Positions 40,739 to 42,534 of a stretch of DNA of 42,534 nt are shown here, one piece after another. Source of the stretch: Phycisphaerae bacterium (lineage in GTDB: Bacteria > Planctomycetota > Phycisphaerae > UBA1845); assembly GCA_016929015.1 (NCBI GenBank), contig JAFGJQ010000032.1, forward strand, positions 1-42,534. The letters are read 5' to 3'. Under the pieces are notes generated by a model. That model saw only the letters and a list, made by a program, of their open reading frames with translations, searched no databases and was not told where the DNA came from. Made by a program: the position numbers and the translations under genes. How positions within the stretch are numbered: the first letter of the stretch is position 1; each line of letters begins with the position of its first letter.

Positions 40739-42534
40739 GAGTGCTCTCCCGACTGCGGCAAATGCTCCGCGCTCAGACAGACCGGCTTTCTTTGTGGGAC
40801 CGGCTTTCCAGCCGGTCTAGGGGTCTGTGGGACCGGCTTTCCAGCCGGTCTGAGGGACTGCCTGCTGCACCGAGATTCCCATCTCGGTCCCCGTCCGAAC
40901 GGGATTCTCGGCCCAGCACGTTCCGTGCTCGGAAAGACCGGCTGGAAAGCCGGTCCCACAAGGAAGAACAGTCCCACAAGGAAGGCCGGTCTCGAAGGAT
41001 AGCAAGATGGACCGCCATCCTCGCGTCCCTCGCCCTGCTCACCTTCGTCATCGCCTGGTTCGCCTTCCCGTTCCCGATCGAACGCCTCGACAACTGGCCG
41101 GTGAGCCCACGCGTCACAGACCGCACCGACCGCGTGCTACTCACCCTGGTCGCCAATGACGAGCAATGGCGATTCCCCGTCCCGCTGAGCCAAATGTCCC
41201 CCTGGCTCGTCAAAGCCACCATCGCCGCGGAGGATGAACGCTTCTACTCCCACCCCGGCGTCGATCCGATCTCCGTCATCCGCGCCGTTGGTCAGAACAT
41301 CGCCGCCTGCGGCATCCAATCCGGCGCCAGCACGCTCACCATGCAGGTCTGCCGCATGATGGACGACCGGCCACGCTCATTCCGCGCCAAAATCGCCGAA
41401 TCTTTCCGCGCGCTCCAACTCGAACGCCTGCGCTCCAAAGACGACATCCTGGAAACCTACCTCAACATCGCTCCCTACGGCCGCAACTACCGCGGCGTCC
41501 AGGCCGCGTCCCTCGCCTGGTTCGGCCGACCCGCGTCGGAACTCACCCTCTCCGAAGCCGCATTCCTGGCCGGCCTGCCCCAGTCTCCCGCCCGCTACCG
41601 TCCCGATCGCCACCCCGACCGCGCCAAAGCCCGCCGGAACGTGGTCCTGTACCGAATGCTCGAAACCGGCGTCATCACTCGCGGGCAATGGCAACAGGCG
41701 GTCAATGAACCGATCATCCTTCGACCGGCGCCGCGCCAGATTCACGCGCCCCAGGCCGCTTGGCTCGCGCTGCACCGCCGCCCGCTCGGCGGACGAACCA
41801 CGATCCACGCCACTCTCCAGAACAACGTGGAACGACTCGTCAAAAACCACGCCGCCGCACTGCCCCCCGGCACGGACGTGGCCGTGCTGGTCATGGACAT
41901 CCCCACGGGCGACATCCTCGCCCTGGTCGGTTCCGCCGACCCGGCCGATCCCGTCGACGGCCAGATCAACGGCGTCATCGCCCGGCGCAGCCCGGGCTCA
42001 ACGCTCAAGCCGTTCGTCTACGCCGCCGCCTTCCAGGGCCGCCGGCTTGCACCGGATTCCACCGTCTATGACATCCCCATCGATCGCGCCGGCTGGTCGC
42101 CGGAGAACTTCGACCGCTCGTTCTGCGGCCCGCTTCCCGCCGCCGAGGCGCTCCAGCGGTCCCTGAACGTGCCCGCGATCCTGACGGCCGAGGGCGTAGG
42201 CCTTGCCCGCTGCGCCGGCCTCATCGAATCCGCCGGCGTGCGTCTGCCCGCCAACGTGCTCGCCCGCGGCGGGCTGGCCGTCGTCACCGGAGCGACGGAG
42301 GTGACGCTTCTCGACCTCGTCACCGGCTACGCCACCCTCGGACGCGGCGGGCTCCGCCAGGCGCCGCGGCTGTTCATGGACGACCCCGCAAGCGCGGCCC
42401 GCGTACTGGAACCGGACGTTTGCGCCGCGATCGACGACATCCTTTCATCCCGGCACCGCCGCCCCAAGGGCATGGAATCGTGGCCGGCCGAAACAATTCC
42501 CTGGTTCATGTGGAAGACCGGCACCAGCTCCGGC
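40735..42534 (+). CDS. pbpC: Penicillin-binding protein 1C, 3'-truncated by the window, with in-frame repeat insertion
   Basis: 600 codons in the window, no stop reached. The ATG overlaps the A2M stop as ATGA. PBP1C polymerises glycan and partners A2M in repair of breached envelopes. Residues 1-91 are Arg/Ser-rich and encoded by hairpin repeats (WDRLSSRS twice, DRLESRSHKE); residues 92-112 are the membrane anchor (WTAILASLALLTFVIAWFAF). Glycosyltransferase: E166 in AAEDERFYSHPG, GASTLTMQV, LETYLNIAPYG. Transpeptidase: S422 and K425 in SPGSTLKPF, SLN in RSLNVPAI, and K594-T-G-T. All catalytic residues are there. Homologs start only a few residues before the anchor, so the first 91 residues are extra. 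Alternatively a start closer to the anchor is used, but no in-frame ATG exists between codon 10 and the anchor. Confidence 0.9.
   Translation, partial: MRVLSRLRQMLRAQTDRLSLWDRLSSRSRGLWDRLSSRSEGLPAAPRFPSRSPSERDSRPSTFRARKDRLESRSHKEEQSHKEGRSRRIARWTAILASLALLTFVIAWFAFPFPIERLDNWPVSPRVTDRTDRVLLTLVANDEQWRFPVPLSQMSPWLVKATIAAEDERFYSHPGVDPISVIRAVGQNIAACGIQSGASTLTMQVCRMMDDRPRSFRAKIAESFRALQLERLRSKDDILETYLNIAPYGRNYRGVQAASLAWFGRPASELTLSEAAFLAGLPQSPARYRPDRHPDRAKARRNVVLYRMLETGVITRGQWQQAVNEPIILRPAPRQIHAPQAAWLALHRRPLGGRTTIHATLQNNVERLVKNHAAALPPGTDVAVLVMDIPTGDILALVGSADPADPVDGQINGVIARRSPGSTLKPFVYAAAFQGRRLAPDSTVYDIPIDRAGWSPENFDRSFCGPLPAAEALQRSLNVPAILTAEGVGLARCAGLIESAGVRLPANVLARGGLAVVTGATEVTLLDLVTGYATLGRGGLRQAPRLFMDDPASAARVLEPDVCAAIDDILSSRHRRPKGMESWPAETIPWFMWKTGTSSG
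40780..40960. repeat. Cluster of hairpin repeats inside the 5' end of pbpC
   Basis: Perfect 8-4-8 hairpins: GACCGGCT-TTCC-AGCCGGTC at 40798-40817 and 40831-40850, ACCGAGAT-TCCC-ATCTCGGT at 40869-40888, and GACCGGCT-GGAA-AGCCGGTC (the reverse orientation) at 40936-40955. Between them lie shorter stems CCCGT-CCGA-ACGGG (40890-40903) and AGCACG-TTC-CGTGCT (40915-40929). A half unit stands at 40780-40789. The same hairpin occurs at 22073-22092. All are in phase with pbpC and contain no stop in that frame. Confidence 0.92.

Noticed and set aside
41007-41160. ATG at 41007 as a pbpC start that would exclude the repeats
   Set aside because: It is out of frame with the glycosyltransferase and transpeptidase domains; the in-frame start is the coupled ATG at 40735.

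Overview
The window is GC-rich bacterial chromosome from a member of the Planctomycetota, most likely the class Phycisphaerae. The evidence is a large secreted protein with a GEVED-like domain and a C-terminal dockerin-like repeat, a family of small membrane proteins ending in the zinc ribbon CxxCxYxLTGNxxGxCPECG, secreted beta-helix/PA14 and DUF1080-like proteins, and intergenic repeats built on a GACCGGCT-TTCC-AGCCGGTC hairpin. No rRNA, CRISPR array or plasmid replication gene is visible. The taxonomy is inferred from gene content.

Layout. 1-1000 (minus): a compact operon of ArsR regulator, duplicated Cys-rich mini-protein, DsrE-like protein and the start of an ABC ATPase. 1534-4398 (minus): a hybrid sensor kinase, followed by about 1.1 kb of gene-free, repeat-bearing DNA. 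5550-8771 (minus): two paralogous HExxH metallopeptidases with a D-Ala-D-Ala-ligase-like ATP-grasp enzyme between them. 8988-9059: tRNA-Thr(CGT). 9062-16371: accessory DNA. The 3' part of the tRNA gene is repeated at 12305-12351 (47 bp perfect) and again, degraded, at 16346-16371. This is the footprint of two tandem integrations at the tRNA. The first segment carries a formylglycine-generating-enzyme-like protein, a DUF2513 protein and an unknown. The second carries a decayed tyrosine integrase and an overlapping run of zinc-ribbon membrane proteins.

16480-26167: an unknown four-helix membrane protein, a DUF1080-like gene broken by one TGA, the GEVED/dockerin-like secreted protein, a block of heptamer and 18-mer tandem repeats, a GAF histidine kinase, a beta-helix/PA14 secreted protein and a 27-codon membrane peptide. 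26199-32088: a MacAB-TolC-type export system split over two divergent units (ATPase, adaptor and TolC-like lipoprotein on minus, permease on plus) around a short region with an inverted repeat. 32282-35075: a secreted unknown and a membrane SpoIIE-type phosphatase. 35345-42534: a bacterial alpha-2-macroglobulin with an intact thioester motif, overlapping by 4 nt a penicillin-binding protein 1C gene that runs off the window.

Most notable items: (i) the PBP1C gene carries a cluster of hairpin repeats in frame between its start codon and its membrane anchor; (ii) the metallopeptidase/ATP-grasp/metallopeptidase operon, apparently a dedicated but undescribed peptide pathway; (iii) the tRNA-Thr integration footprint and its cargo of zinc-ribbon membrane proteins.
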